Below the pieces are notes generated by a model. That model had not been told where the DNA came from and did no database searches. It worked only from the letters and a program-made list of their open reading frames with translations. Below, piece after piece: positions 44,799 to 54,563 of a stretch of DNA of 64,000 bases (position 1 is the stretch's first letter; each line of letters begins with the position of its first letter). Source of the DNA: RPQJ01 sp963726665 (lineage in GTDB: Bacteria > Pseudomonadota > Gammaproteobacteria > Steroidobacterales > Steroidobacteraceae); the NCBI GenBank assembly GCA_963726665.1, contig CAVSDW010000014.1, forward strand, positions 11,248 to 75,247. The letters are read 5' to 3'. The position numbers and the translations under genes are program-made.

Positions 44799-45662
44799 TC
44801 AGGCCTTGGCGCGGAAGGCGTTCTGCATCAGCTCGGGTGCGAATCCCGGTACCGCGGCACCTGGTTGCGTGGCATGGCGATAGAGCGCGGCCGCGTAGAC
44901 GCCCTGCATGGTCGCCTGCAGCGCCGAGATCGCGAGCAGCACGACGACACCGACCAGCACCACCGCTCCCATCAGCACCGTGGCCCCGGTCTGTGCGACC
45001 AGGTAGAGAACGACGGCGCAGGCGAACAACCACGCGACATACACGCCGGCGAAGACGAGGCCGAGGCCGAAGTTTCCGATGAGGTTCTCGCCCCAGGTCT
45101 CGCGCAGCAGCTCGGCGCTTTCCTTGACTGCGGCCAGCGGCCCGACGTCGCGCGTGACCAGGACCGGCACGACCAGGAAGGTCGCGACCGCCCAGGCCGC
45201 GCCGACCAGTTTCACCACCAGCGCGCCCACCCAGCCGACGCGCTCTTCGATCATGCGCAGGACGAGTCCCACGGTCGCGGCGATGAGGGCATAGCCCAGG
45301 ATGCGGCCCTTGTGCGCCCACGCGATTCTCAATCCGTCGCCCAGCGTCGGGTTGCCGCCGTCCATGCGGATCATGGCCGCACCGACCAGCGCCGCGTTGA
45401 AGAAGAGCGCGACGAAGTAAGTCGCGACGTAGAAGGCGAGCGCGCCGGCGATCGAGGCAGGGTTGTCGCCCTGCGCTGCATCCGCGCCGAAGCCGCCCAG
45501 CATCGCCACCGGCAACGCGAGACTGCCGAGGATCAGCAGCAGCGCGAACACCGACATGACAGGCAACAGCATGAGCTCCTTGTCCGCGCGCACGACGGCC
45601 AGGGAGGCTTTGGCGAGTTCCAGGCTGCGGGAGAATCGGCTGGACATGGACGAGTCCGCCAT
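44799..45662 (-). CDS. Polytopic membrane protein, DUF6159-like
   Basis: A 287-residue protein with about six hydrophobic helices. It starts with a soluble block SRSLELAKASLAVVRADKELMLLPVMS, continues with helices (FALLLILGSLALPVAMLGG, AFYVATYFVALFFNAALVGAAM) and ends QGVYAAALYRHATQPGAAVPGFAPELMQNAF. This pattern resembles DUF6159. No function is known. Its start overlaps the stop of the gene upstream by one base, so the two are coupled. Confidence 0.75.
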   Translation of the reverse strand: MADSSMSSRFSRSLELAKASLAVVRADKELMLLPVMSVFALLLILGSLALPVAMLGGFGADAAQGDNPASIAGALAFYVATYFVALFFNAALVGAAMIRMDGGNPTLGDGLRIAWAHKGRILGYALIAATVGLVLRMIEERVGWVGALVVKLVGAAWAVATFLVVPVLVTRDVGPLAAVKESAELLRETWGENLIGNFGLGLVFAGVYVAWLFACAVVLYLVAQTGATVLMGAVVLVGVVVLLAISALQATMQGVYAAALYRHATQPGAAVPGFAPELMQNAFRAKA

Positions 45663-46063
45663 CAGGGGAACTGGATCTTCCCTCGCGGGGGACCGCCCTG
45701 CCCGGCGAGCGCCGATGCCGCGCCGGCGTCCGGGATCACGATGGACGAGGCCTGCTGGCGGCGCATTTCCTGCAGTTCCTTCATGGTCTCCTCGAAGGCG
45801 AGCTTGGCGCCCTCGGCGAAGCCCTCGCAGGCCTCGGCCAGCGTCTTGGCGTCGATCTCGAAGCTGAGCGGCAGCGCGCCCGCGGGCGTCATGATCTGCG
45901 CCTGGCCCACGTAGGAGGTCGTACGCGCGGGATCGGGCGTGCCGTCCGGCTTCACCGGCGTCATGACGCGGATGGTGCCCACGCGCCGGTCGGAATAGAG
46001 GTCCTCGCGGTAGAGGTCCTGCGCGTCCATTTTCGGTTCGGGTGCGTTGCTCGGGCCGGCCAT
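45662..46063 (-). CDS. Hypothetical cytoplasmic protein
   Basis: A 133-residue protein with no signal peptide or membrane segment. It contains DLYREDLYSDRRVGTIRVMTPV, QAQIMTPAGALPLSFEIDA and a helix AFEETMKELQEMRRQQA. I do not recognise a family. The sequence is consistent with a real gene: a good ATG, stop/start overlap (TGATG) with the downstream membrane-protein gene, and balanced composition. It probably works with that membrane protein. Confidence 0.65.
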   Translation of the reverse strand: MAGPSNAPEPKMDAQDLYREDLYSDRRVGTIRVMTPVKPDGTPDPARTTSYVGQAQIMTPAGALPLSFEIDAKTLAEACEGFAEGAKLAFEETMKELQEMRRQQASSIVIPDAGAASALAGQGGPPRGKIQFP

Positions 46064-46147
46064 GGGGTCATTCCTCGGTGAGGGTCGGATCCTCTGGATC
46101 CGGGGGCCGACACGGTACCCGAGGCCGGCAGCCGCGACAACGGCCCG

Positions 46148-46360
46148 TCAGAACTGCGCGTCCGGACCGGGGCCCGAGAGCGGCTGCTTCCAGGCCGTTT
46201 CCCGGGGCCAGGGGGTCAGCGCGACGAAATAGAGCACGATCAGGTTCACGAGCGGCAGCGAGGCCATGATCGAGAGCCAGGGCGGCAGGCCCATGCGCCC
46301 GAAGATCCGCCAGAAGGGAACGACCTGCAGCAGCGACAAGATAACGATCCAGCGGATCAC
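46148..46360 (-). CDS. Small two-helix membrane protein
   Basis: A 70-residue protein with two hydrophobic segments (WIVILSLLQVVPFWRIF and SIMASLPLVNLIVLYFVALT) and a short polar tail. The start is GTG at 46360, chosen because AAGGAGG lies at ideal distance upstream and the first helix begins there. Function unknown. It is upstream of the hypothetical/DUF6159 pair on the same strand, with an 84-base gap. Confidence 0.6.
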   Translation of the reverse strand: MIRWIVILSLLQVVPFWRIFGRMGLPPWLSIMASLPLVNLIVLYFVALTPWPRETAWKQPLSGPGPDAQF

Positions 46361-46543
46361 GTGGCCTCCTTTTCGATGCGGGCCCTGCGCGCACCCATCG
46401 TCGGGCGGGCGCTGGATTACCGGGCGGCGACGTGGAGTCGACGCCCGCAGATTCTAGGCTCATGCAGGCCCCGGGGGCACCGGGAGCCGATCGGCGCCGC
46501 GCCGCCCCTTTGCTTCGGCGCGGCTCCTAACCATACTTCGCAG

Positions 46544-47914
46544 ATGTCCAAGCGATCCCAGGACCGAAAGGCGGGCGAATGCCGCCAGCCCACTGCGGGG
46601 CCTCGTCGTGCTTGCCGTCGCCACGTCCGACCCTGGCCCTCGCCGGCTGCAGCGTGATCCAGGGCCTGTTCCCGGCGAGCAGCAAGGATGAAGCCAAGGC
46701 GACCCGGCTGCTGCAGCTGCAGGCCCGCAACATGCGCTACGCCGACATGTACGTCGGCACGCTCATGGAAGCCACGCGGCGACTCGAAATGGCCGAGGTC
46801 GACCCGCAGCAGCGCTACGCGCTTTCGGGATGGCTGCTGGCCGAGGCCAATGCCGCCTACACCGACGCGTCCGCCGATAACGCGTATCTCGGCTGCCTGG
46901 ACCTCGTGACGCTGGCCACGCTGAGCCGGATGACCATCGAGCGGATCGGACCCGAACGCTTTCCCGAGCAGGCGGCCAGTGTGCTCGCCGTGCATCGCGA
47001 GCTCGAGAACTCCGCCTGGGAACTGGCGGCGGGGATCCTGACGCCCGCCCAGCAGTCCGACCTGCGCCGCGTGCTGGTGGAGTGGCGGGAAAGGCACCCG
47101 GACAGCGAGATCGCCCCGTTCGTGCGCTTCCAGGAATTCGTCAGCGAGGTGCCGACGGCGGGCAGCAAGAGCAAGGTCACGATGCCCAGCAGCCTGATGG
47201 GGTTCGTGGGCCTGGACCCGATGGCCGGGCTCGACCCGGCCGTGCGGCAGGTCGAGCAGTCGAGGCTGCTCGCCGAACGCGCGCTCTATTACGCGCAGCG
47301 CCTGCCCGTCATCTTCGACCTGCAGCTCGACCGCTCCGTGAACCGTCTCGCGGCCGGCCCCGAATCGCAGAAGCTGCAGCAGCAGACCGCGAGCCTGACC
47401 GACTCCGCCGCGCGCTTCGCGGCCGTCGCGGAGGCGCTCCCGGGCACGATCTCCTCCGAACGTGAGGCACTCATCCGGCAGCTCAATGACACGCTGAACA
47501 TGCAGGCGGCGACGTTGCGCCCCCTGCTGGTCGAGATGCGCGGCACGCTCGAGGCCGGCAGCGCCGCCGCGGCCTCGGTGGACCAGGCGACCCGCTCGAT
47601 CGACGCGCTCGTGGCGCGCTTCCAGAGGAAACCGGGCGAGCCCGCGTCCGGCAGGCCCTTCGACGTCACCGAGTACACGCAGGCCGCAGCGGAAATCGCC
47701 CGCGCCGCCACCGTGCTCGAACAGTTGACAGGGTCGGTCGGCACGCAGGCCCCGCAACTCGGGGCTCGCGCTCGACGCAGGCGCGGCAAAGGGCCGCTCG
47801 CTGGTGGACTATTTCTTCGTGCGGGTGGCGTGGCTCATCGCGCTCCTGTGCCTCGGCCTCCTTGCCACGCTGCTCCTCTATCGCAAGCTCACGCCGCGCG
47901 TGCAGTCGTCCTGA
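46544..47914 (+). CDS. Unknown lipoprotein with helical body and C-terminal membrane helix (frameshifted as read)
   Basis: After three CG repairs (near 46577, 46632 and 47767) this reads as about 458 residues. It has a classical lipoprotein signal (RGLVVLAVATSATLALAGC), then a long alpha-helical body without known motif (ATRLLQLQARNMRYADMYVGTLMEATRRLE, LLAERALYYAQRLPVIFDLQLDR, QLNDTLNMQAATLRPLLVEMRGTLEAG). It ends with a transmembrane helix (VAWLIALLCLGLLATLLLY) and a short basic tail. Without repair, the start would be ATG 46579 and both the signal peptide and the anchor would be lost. I recognise no family. It precedes hutU by 43 bases. Confidence 0.6.
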
Positions 47915-47957
47915 ACCCGACGGTCCGCTGTTCCGGCAATCACCGCATGAGTCCCGC

Positions 47958-49616
47958 ATGAACGACACGCATCGCAACATCCGCGCGCCGCGCGGCCCCG
48001 CGCTCTCCGCCCGCAGCTGGCTCACCGAGGCGCCGCTGCGCATGCTCATGAACAACCTCGATCCGGAGGTCGCGGAGCGACCGGACGACCTCGTCGTCTA
48101 CGGCGGCATCGGCCGGGCCGCGCGGGACTGGGACTGCTACGACCGCATCCTCCGCGAACTGCGCAGGCTCGGCGACGACGAGACGCTGCTCGTGCAGTCG
48201 GGCAAGCCGGTCGGCGTGTTCCGCACGCACGTCGACGCGCCCCGCGTGCTGATCGCGAACTCGAACCTCGTCGGCCGCTGGGCGACGTGGGATCACTTCC
48301 ACGAGCTCGATCGCAAGGGCCTCATGATGTACGGCCAGATGACGGCCGGTTCCTGGATCTACATCGGCAGCCAGGGCATCGTCCAGGGCACCTACGAGAC
48401 CTTCGTCGAGATGGGCCGCCAGCATTACGGCGGCGACCTCGCGGGCCGCTGGATCCTGACCGCCGGGCTCGGCGGCATGGGCGGCGCGCAGCCGCTCGCG
48501 GCCACCATGGCGGGCGCCTCCATGCTGGCGGTCGAGTGCCGGCCCGAGCGGATCCAGAAGCGCCTCGACACGCGCTACGTCGACCTGCGTGCCGACACGC
48601 TCGACGAGGCGCTCGCGATCATCGAGCGCGCGACGCGCGACAGGAAGCCGATCTCGGTCGGCCTGCTCGGCAACGCGGCCGAGGTGCTGCCGGAACTCCT
48701 GCGCCGCGGCGTGCGGCCGGATGCGGTCACGGACCAGACCTCGGCGCACGACCCCGTGAACGGCTACCTGCCGGAAGGCTGGACGCTCGAGCAGTGGGAC
48801 CGGCTGCGAACCAGCGACCCGCGCGCCGTCGAACAGGCGGCCCGGCGCTCGATGGCGAAGCACGTCGAGGCGATGCTCGCCTTCCAGAAGCAGGGCATCC
48901 CGGTCTTCGACTACGGCAACAACATCCGCCAGGTCGCGCTCGACGAAGGCGTGAAGGACGCGTTCGCATTCCCCGGGTTCGTGCCTGCGTACGTGCGCCC
49001 GCTCTTCTGCCGCGGCGTCGGCCCGTTCCGCTGGGCGGCGCTGTCGGGCAACCCGAGGGACATCTATCGCACCGACGAGCGCGTGAAGGAACTCATCCCG
49101 GACGACCCTCACCTGCATCGCTGGCTCGACATGGCGCGCAGCCGCATCCAGTTCCAGGGACTGCCGGCGCGCATCTGCTGGGTCGGCCTCGGCCAGCGTC
49201 ACCGACTCGGGCTCGCCTTCAACGAGATGGTCGCGCGAGGAGAACTCGAGGCGCCGGTGGTCATCGGCCGCGATCACCTCGACTCCGGCTCGGTCGCGAG
49301 CCCGAACCGCGAGACGGAGGCGATGCGCGACGGTTCCGACGCCGTGGCGGACTGGCCGCTGCTGAACGCCCTCCTCAACACCGCGAGCGGCGCGACCTGG
49401 GTGTCGATACACCACGGCGGCGGCGTCGGCATCGGGTACTCGCAGCATGCAGGCGTCGTGATCGTGTGCGACGGCACGGCCGCTGCCGCGAAGCGCATCG
49501 AGCGCGTGCTCTGGAACGACCCGGCCTCGGGCGTGATGCGCCACGCGGACGCCGGCTACGACATCGCCATCGACTGCGCACGCGAGAATGGCCTCAACCT
49601 CCCGTTCCTGGATTGA
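47958..49616 (+). CDS. hutU: Urocanate hydratase HutU
   Basis: HutU converts urocanate to imidazolone propionate with tightly bound NAD, the second step of histidine degradation. The 552-residue length fits. Family blocks are plentiful: VVYGGIGRAARDWDCYD, GGMGGAQPLAATMAG, DQTSAHDPVNGYLPEGW, VFDYGNNIRQVA, ICWVGLGQRHRLG and WVSIHHGGGVGIGYSQHAG. It starts the hutU-hutI-hutG operon; the hutI start lies four bases after its stop. Confidence 0.96.
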   Translation: MNDTHRNIRAPRGPALSARSWLTEAPLRMLMNNLDPEVAERPDDLVVYGGIGRAARDWDCYDRILRELRRLGDDETLLVQSGKPVGVFRTHVDAPRVLIANSNLVGRWATWDHFHELDRKGLMMYGQMTAGSWIYIGSQGIVQGTYETFVEMGRQHYGGDLAGRWILTAGLGGMGGAQPLAATMAGASMLAVECRPERIQKRLDTRYVDLRADTLDEALAIIERATRDRKPISVGLLGNAAEVLPELLRRGVRPDAVTDQTSAHDPVNGYLPEGWTLEQWDRLRTSDPRAVEQAARRSMAKHVEAMLAFQKQGIPVFDYGNNIRQVALDEGVKDAFAFPGFVPAYVRPLFCRGVGPFRWAALSGNPRDIYRTDERVKELIPDDPHLHRWLDMARSRIQFQGLPARICWVGLGQRHRLGLAFNEMVARGELEAPVVIGRDHLDSGSVASPNRETEAMRDGSDAVADWPLLNALLNTASGATWVSIHHGGGVGIGYSQHAGVVIVCDGTAAAAKRIERVLWNDPASGVMRHADAGYDIAIDCARENGLNLPFLD

Positions 49617-49620
49617 GGTC

Positions 49621-50905
49621 ATGCTCACCCTCTGGCGCAATGCCCGCATCGCGACCTGTGACGACTCCGGTCGCGTGCACTCGCCCGGCGCCGTGCTGAC
49701 TCGCGGGCCGACGATCGAGTGGGTGGGATGCGAGGACGACTTGTCGGCCGGCATCCGCCCGGAACGCACCATCGAGCTCGCGGGACGATGGCTCACGCCG
49801 GGACTCATCGACTGCCACACCCACCTCGTCTACGCCGGGCAGCGTGCGGCGGAATTCGCGCGGCGCACGTCCGGCACCAGCTACGCCGACATCGCGCGCG
49901 AGGGCGGAGGAATTCTCGCCTCCATGCGCGCCACGCGCGCCGCGAGCGAGGACGATCTCCTCGAGCAGAGCCGGCCGCGCCTCCAGTCCCTGATGCAGGA
50001 AGGCGTCACCACGGTGGAGATCAAGTCGGGTTACGGACTCGAGTTCGAGAGCGAGGCGAAGATGCTGCGCGTCGCGCGCCGGCTCGAGTCGCAACACGCG
50101 GTGACCGTCTCGACCAGCCTGCTGGCCGCGCACACGCTGCCGCCTGAGTTCGCGGGTCGCGCTGACGAATACGTGGACACGATCATCGACGACTGGCTGC
50201 CGCGTTTCGCGCGCGAGTCCGCGCAATGGTCCAGTGCCGCGGCTGCCGGGGACAGTCCCCGGATCGGGGACAGTCCCCTTTCCCGACGGCTGGTGGACGC
50301 GGTCGACGCATACTGCGAGGACATCGCGTTTTCCGCCGATCAGTGCGGGCGGATCTTCGCCGCCGCGCGCGCGCTCGGCCTGCCGGTGCGATTGCACTCC
50401 GAGCAGTTGTCGAACGTCGGCGGCAGCCAGATCGCCGCACGTCATGGCGCGCGCTCCTGCGACCACCTCGAGTACGCGGACGAGGCCGACGCCGCGGCAC
50501 TCGCGCGTTCAGGCACGGTTGCCGTGCTGCTGCCGGTCGCCTTCTACGCGCTCGCGGAAAAGCAGCTCCCGCCCGTGGAGGCGCTACGCGCGAACGGCGT
50601 GCCGCTCGCGGTCGCGACCGACTGCAACCCGGGAACCTCGCCCTGCGCGTCGCTGCTGCTCGCGATGAACATGGCGCGCCGCCTCTTCGGGCTCACCGAG
50701 CGACGAGGTGCTGCGCGGCGTGACGCGCAACGCAGCGCGCGCGCTCGGCATGCACGCCGAGCGCGGCTCCATCGAGCCCGGCCTGGCCGCGGACTTCGCC
50801 GTGTGGTCCATCGACTCGCCCGACGAACTCGGCTACTGGGCGGGATTCAATCCCTGCAGCATGGTCGTGAAGGCAGGCGAGATCGTCCTCGAACGGGCCG
50901 TCTGA
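49621..50905 (+). CDS. hutI: Imidazolonepropionase HutI (frameshifted as read)
   Basis: HutI hydrolyses imidazolone propionate to formiminoglutamate. It has the metal-site DCHTHLVYAG, VEIKSGYGLE, LLAAHTLPPEF, LHSEQLSN, HLEYADE and ATDCNPGTSP; the last strands read LRGVTRNAARALG and WAGFNPCSMVV. A frame slip near 50700 is repaired by one CG in ACCGAGCGACGAG, giving GLTERDEVLRGVT. A REP-like palindrome at 50248-50278 is inserted in frame between the helix ending ARESAQWSS and LVDAVDAYCEDIAFS, adding roughly 15 residues (AGDSPRIGDSPL). Confidence 0.93.
50248..50278. repeat. REP-like double palindrome inserted in frame in hutI
   Basis: Two identical GGGGACAGTCCCC near-palindromes (50248-50260 and 50266-50278) are separated by five bases and followed by a short T-rich tail, TTTCCCG. 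The hutI frame stays open through it. The core is the same as in the uvrA element at 39281-39324 and is read in the same phase (GDSPL). Confidence 0.8.
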
Positions 50906-50917
50906 CGGAGGCTGAGC

Positions 50918-51893
50918 GTGACTCATCGCAGCGAAATGAGCGTCTGGTCGGGCCGGGTGGACGCAGGTGAAGGCGACGCAGCTCGACGCTGGCACCAGGT
51001 CGTCCGCCCGTCGTCCGTGGCCGACGGCCCCGGCGTGGCGCTTGCCGGATTTGCCTGCGACGCGGGCGTGCGACGCAACCACGGTCGCCCTGGCGCGGCG
51101 GCGGGACCACACGAGTTGCGGCGAATGCTCGGGAATCTCGCGTGGCACGGCGGCACGTCGCGCCGTCTCTACGATGCGGGCGATGTCGCCTGCGACGGAG
51201 ACGCGCTCGAGGACGCGCAGCGCGAGTACGCCGATCTCATCGCGGGGCTGCTGCGCAGCGGTCATTTCCCGGTGGGGCTCGGCGGCGGCCATGAGATCGC
51301 CTGGGCCGCCTACCAGGGAATCGAGCGCGCACTGACCGGGGATGCGCGGCTCGAGCGCCTCGGAATCGTCAATTTCGACGCTCACCTCGACCTGCGCCGC
51401 CCGGAGCATCCGGGCCACGGGACGTCCGGCACCCCGTTCCTGCAGATCGCCGAGTCGCGTGCCGCATCGGGAATGGATTTCCGGTACCTCTGCGTCGGTG
51501 CGAGCGCGGCCTCGAACACTGCCGCGCTCTTCGACCGGGCCGCCGCACTTGGGGCCGGCGTGATCCTCGACGTCGATGCCGGCGGCGGCGAAGCCGAGCA
51601 GCGCATCCGCGATTTCGTCGCGGAGTGCGGCGACCGTGTACCTGACCTTCTGCCTGGACGTGCTGCCGCCCGCGGTCGCGCCGGGCGTGAGCGCGCCATC
51701 GGCGCTCGGAGTGTCCCTGCACCGCGCGATCGAACTGCTGCGCGCGGCCCTGGCCGCCTGCGCGCACGGCACGCCCTCGAGCAAGCTGCTGCTCGCCGAC
51801 GTGGCCGAACTGAACCCCGCCCACGACGAGGCGGGCCGCACGGCCCGCACGGCCGCGCGCATCGTCTACGAGATCGCCTCGATCAGGCGCTGA
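50918..51893 (+). CDS. hutG: Formimidoylglutamase HutG, arginase family (frameshifted as read)
   Basis: HutG hydrolyses formiminoglutamate to glutamate and formamide. The arginase/agmatinase manganese ligands are visible in GLGGGHEIAWAAYQG, IVNFDAHLDLR and, after the slip, LTFCLDVLPPAVAPG. The frame changes near 51632; one CG restored in GACCGTGTACC gives CGDRVYLTFCLDVLP. The start is GTG at 50918 with GGAGG at good distance; ATG at 50936 is an alternative. It is the third hut gene in line, 12 bases after hutI. Its end overlaps the convergent cation-efflux gene by 11 bases. Confidence 0.9.
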
Positions 51894-52794
51894 CGTCCGG
51901 CTCGATGAAGCACCAGCCCACCTCGGGGTGGGCCTCCTTGATGCGCCGCTCGAGTTCGTTGATGCGACGCACGGCCTCCTCGATGGTGAGCCCGGAGCGC
52001 ATGCGCACCTTGACGGCGAGCACGAACTGCGGACCCATCTGCAGCGTGATGCTGCTCAGCAGTTCCTCGATCGCGGGGTCGGCCTCGATCAGCTCGTCGA
52101 TCCGGCGACGAAGCGCGGGCTCCGCCGACTTGCCGATCAACAGCGAGCGGATGCGCATCGCGATGAACACGGCGACCATGATCAGCATGGCACCGATCGC
52201 GATCGAGCCGATCGCGTCGTAGCGCGTGTCGCCGGTCACGGCCGCCAGCGAGACGAACCCGAAGGCGATGGCGAGTCCCGCGAGCGCGGCAACGTCCTCG
52301 CCGAGCACGACGACGAGTTCCGCATTGCGCGTGTGACGCAGCCAGTCGCCGAACGGGCGGCCGCGACGCAGCTTGGCGATCTCGTTCAGGCAGCCGACGA
52401 GGCTCGCGGTCTCGAGCACGATCGATATGCCGAGGACCGTGAGTGCGATCCAGGCGCGATTGAGCACCTCTGGCGCGTGCAGCTTGTGCCAGCCTTCGTA
52501 GATCGAGAAGAGCCCGCCGATGCTGAAGAGCAGCAGCGCGACCACGAAGCTCCAGAAGTAGTTTTCCTTGCCGAAGCCGAGCGGGTGCTCCGGCGTGGGT
52601 GGCTTGCCGGACTGCCTGAGCCCCAGGAACAGCAGCACCTGGTTCGTGCAGTCCGCGTAGGAGTGGATCGCCTCCGCGAGCATGCTGCCCGAGTTCGTAT
52701 AGGCGGCCGCGGCGCTCTTCGTGATGGCGATGCCCAGGTTCGCCATGAACGCAAACAGGATCGCCTTCGCGGAAGAGCCGTGGTCCGTAGACAT
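51883..52794 (-). CDS. Cation diffusion facilitator family transporter
   Basis: A 303-residue CDF efflux protein for divalent metals (Zn, Co, Fe, Mn or similar). It has the N-terminal block FAFMANLGIAITKSAAAAYTNSGSMLAEAIHSYADCTNQVLL with the helix 2 metal ligands. Helix 5 has the acidic block VLGEDVAALAGLAIAF. The cytoplasmic C-terminal domain is of the short type (FVLAVKVRMRSGLTIEEAVRRINELERRIKEAHPEV). About six helices are predicted. The metal cannot be assigned. It is convergent with hutG. Confidence 0.92.
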   Translation of the reverse strand: MSTDHGSSAKAILFAFMANLGIAITKSAAAAYTNSGSMLAEAIHSYADCTNQVLLFLGLRQSGKPPTPEHPLGFGKENYFWSFVVALLLFSIGGLFSIYEGWHKLHAPEVLNRAWIALTVLGISIVLETASLVGCLNEIAKLRRGRPFGDWLRHTRNAELVVVLGEDVAALAGLAIAFGFVSLAAVTGDTRYDAIGSIAIGAMLIMVAVFIAMRIRSLLIGKSAEPALRRRIDELIEADPAIEELLSSITLQMGPQFVLAVKVRMRSGLTIEEAVRRINELERRIKEAHPEVGWCFIEPDVSA

Positions 52795-52898
52795 GCGCGA
52801 ATCATAGCGCGCGGTCCCGGCGGCCGGACGCAAGGCGCCGCGAATTCCGCGATGCCTCGGACTTTGCGCTGGGCGAGCCGTCCCTTTATCCTGCCCGG

Positions 52899-54563
52899 AT
52901 GCCCTCTGAACGCTTCCGCCGCCGGCTGGTTCCGGCGCTGCTGCTGGCCGCAGCCGCCGTGCTCCCCGGCTGCGGGCACAAGCAACCGACCCCTGCCGCA
53001 CCCTCCCCGGCCAGCAATGTCACTGCCGCCGCAGGGCATGGCTCGACGACGACCGGCGCGCACCTGCCGCCCGGCATCGACTGGTTCCAGGGGCCCGTCG
53101 ACGCGGCCTTCGCCGCGGCAAAGGCGGCACCCAAGCCTCTCTTCCTCTACTGGGGCGCGGAATGGTGCCCGCCCTGCGCACAGGTGAAGGCCGCGATCTT
53201 CAGCCGCCGCGAGTTCCAGGAACGCAGCCGCCTGTTCGTGCCGGTCTATCTCGACGGCGACACGCCGAGCGCGCAGAAGCAGGCCGAGCGCTTCGGTGTC
53301 GTGGGCTATCCCACCATGATCCTGTTCCGCCCGGACGGTACCGAGATCACTCGCCTGCCGGGCGGCGTGGACATCGAGCGCTATGCAAGAATCCTGGATG
53401 TCGCGCTGGCCGATGCACGGCCCGTGAAGGAAATCCTCGCCGCCGCAACCGGCGGCTCCGAGGTGACACGAACCGACTGGCAACTGCTCGCCTATTACGA
53501 CTGGCCCACGGACGACGGCCGCCTCGTTCCGGAGGCCGACCGGGTGCGGACGTTCCGGATCCTGGGCGAACGCTGCCCGGCGGACATGAACGCGGATTGC
53601 GCGAGGCTCTACTTCGAGTACCTGGGCGCCGCCGCCGCAACTGCGGACAAGGGCAAGTCGCCGCTCACCGGACTCGATCGCGCGATCGCCCGCAAGCACC
53701 TGACCGAACTGCTCGGCTCGCCGGCGGTGGATCGCGCAAACGTGAACAACCTGCTCTACGCGCCCAAGGGCGTGATCGGATTGCTCTCGGACGCGGGCAG
53801 CCCCGAACGGCGTGAACTCACCAGCGCGTGGAGCGCAGCCCTCGATCGAGTGGGCGCCGCCGAAGGCGCCGATGCCCTGTCCTCCGCGGACCAGATCAAG
53901 CTCCTGCGTGCCCGCGTGATGCTCGTGCAGCTCGACGCGCCCGATGCGCCGCTGCCGCCCGCGCTCACGGAGGAGATCCGCCGGGCCGTGGCGCGGGTGG
54001 ACACGCAGGAGACGGACACCTACGCCCGCCAGGCCGCCATCAATGCGGCGGCGAACCTCTACTGGACCGCCGGCATGGGCGACGACGGCAACCGCCTGCT
54101 GCTCGCGGAACTCGGCAAGACCAGGTCGCCTTACTATTTCATGCTCGCCCTCGCGGACATCGCGGAGCAGGCCGGACACAAGGAAGAGGCCGTGCAGTGG
54201 CTGGCGAAGGCCTACGCGGGTGCGCAGGGCCCGGCCACGCGCTTCCAGTGGGGCTACGACTATCTCATCGGCCTGCTGGAGATGACGCCCGAAGACACGA
54301 AGACGATCGAGTCGGCCGGACTGCAGGTGATCGGCGAACTGGGCGACGCCCCGGACGCGTTCTACCAGCGCACGCGGGTCAGGCTCGACGAGTTGAGCGC
54401 CAGGCTGCTCGACTGGGGCAAGACCGGCGATCGCGCGAAGGTGGTCGAGAAACTGCGAAAACGCACGGCCGAGATCTGCGCCGGGCTTCCCGACGGAGAC
54501 GAGGGTCGCGCCAACTGCGAGCGCTTCCTCAAGCCCTCAGCGCCAGCCACGCGGGGCGCGTGA
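52899..54563 (+). CDS. Thioredoxin-fold lipoprotein
   Basis: A 554-residue periplasmic lipoprotein (lipobox LPGC, Cys25). The thioredoxin domain (about 55-180) has the redox pair in WCPPC (Cys90, Cys93) and the cis-Pro in GYPTMILF, placing it near the DsbD-gamma/thioredoxin_7 group. A long helical region of about 370 residues follows, with TPR-like patterning (YYFMLALADIAEQAGHKEEAVQWLAKAYAGAQG). It probably reduces or isomerises disulfides of an unknown partner. Its 3' end overlaps the convergent GNAT gene by 35 bases. Confidence 0.85.
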   Translation: MPSERFRRRLVPALLLAAAAVLPGCGHKQPTPAAPSPASNVTAAAGHGSTTTGAHLPPGIDWFQGPVDAAFAAAKAAPKPLFLYWGAEWCPPCAQVKAAIFSRREFQERSRLFVPVYLDGDTPSAQKQAERFGVVGYPTMILFRPDGTEITRLPGGVDIERYARILDVALADARPVKEILAAATGGSEVTRTDWQLLAYYDWPTDDGRLVPEADRVRTFRILGERCPADMNADCARLYFEYLGAAAATADKGKSPLTGLDRAIARKHLTELLGSPAVDRANVNNLLYAPKGVIGLLSDAGSPERRELTSAWSAALDRVGAAEGADALSSADQIKLLRARVMLVQLDAPDAPLPPALTEEIRRAVARVDTQETDTYARQAAINAAANLYWTAGMGDDGNRLLLAELGKTRSPYYFMLALADIAEQAGHKEEAVQWLAKAYAGAQGPATRFQWGYDYLIGLLEMTPEDTKTIESAGLQVIGELGDAPDAFYQRTRVRLDELSARLLDWGKTGDRAKVVEKLRKRTAEICAGLPDGDEGRANCERFLKPSAPATRGA

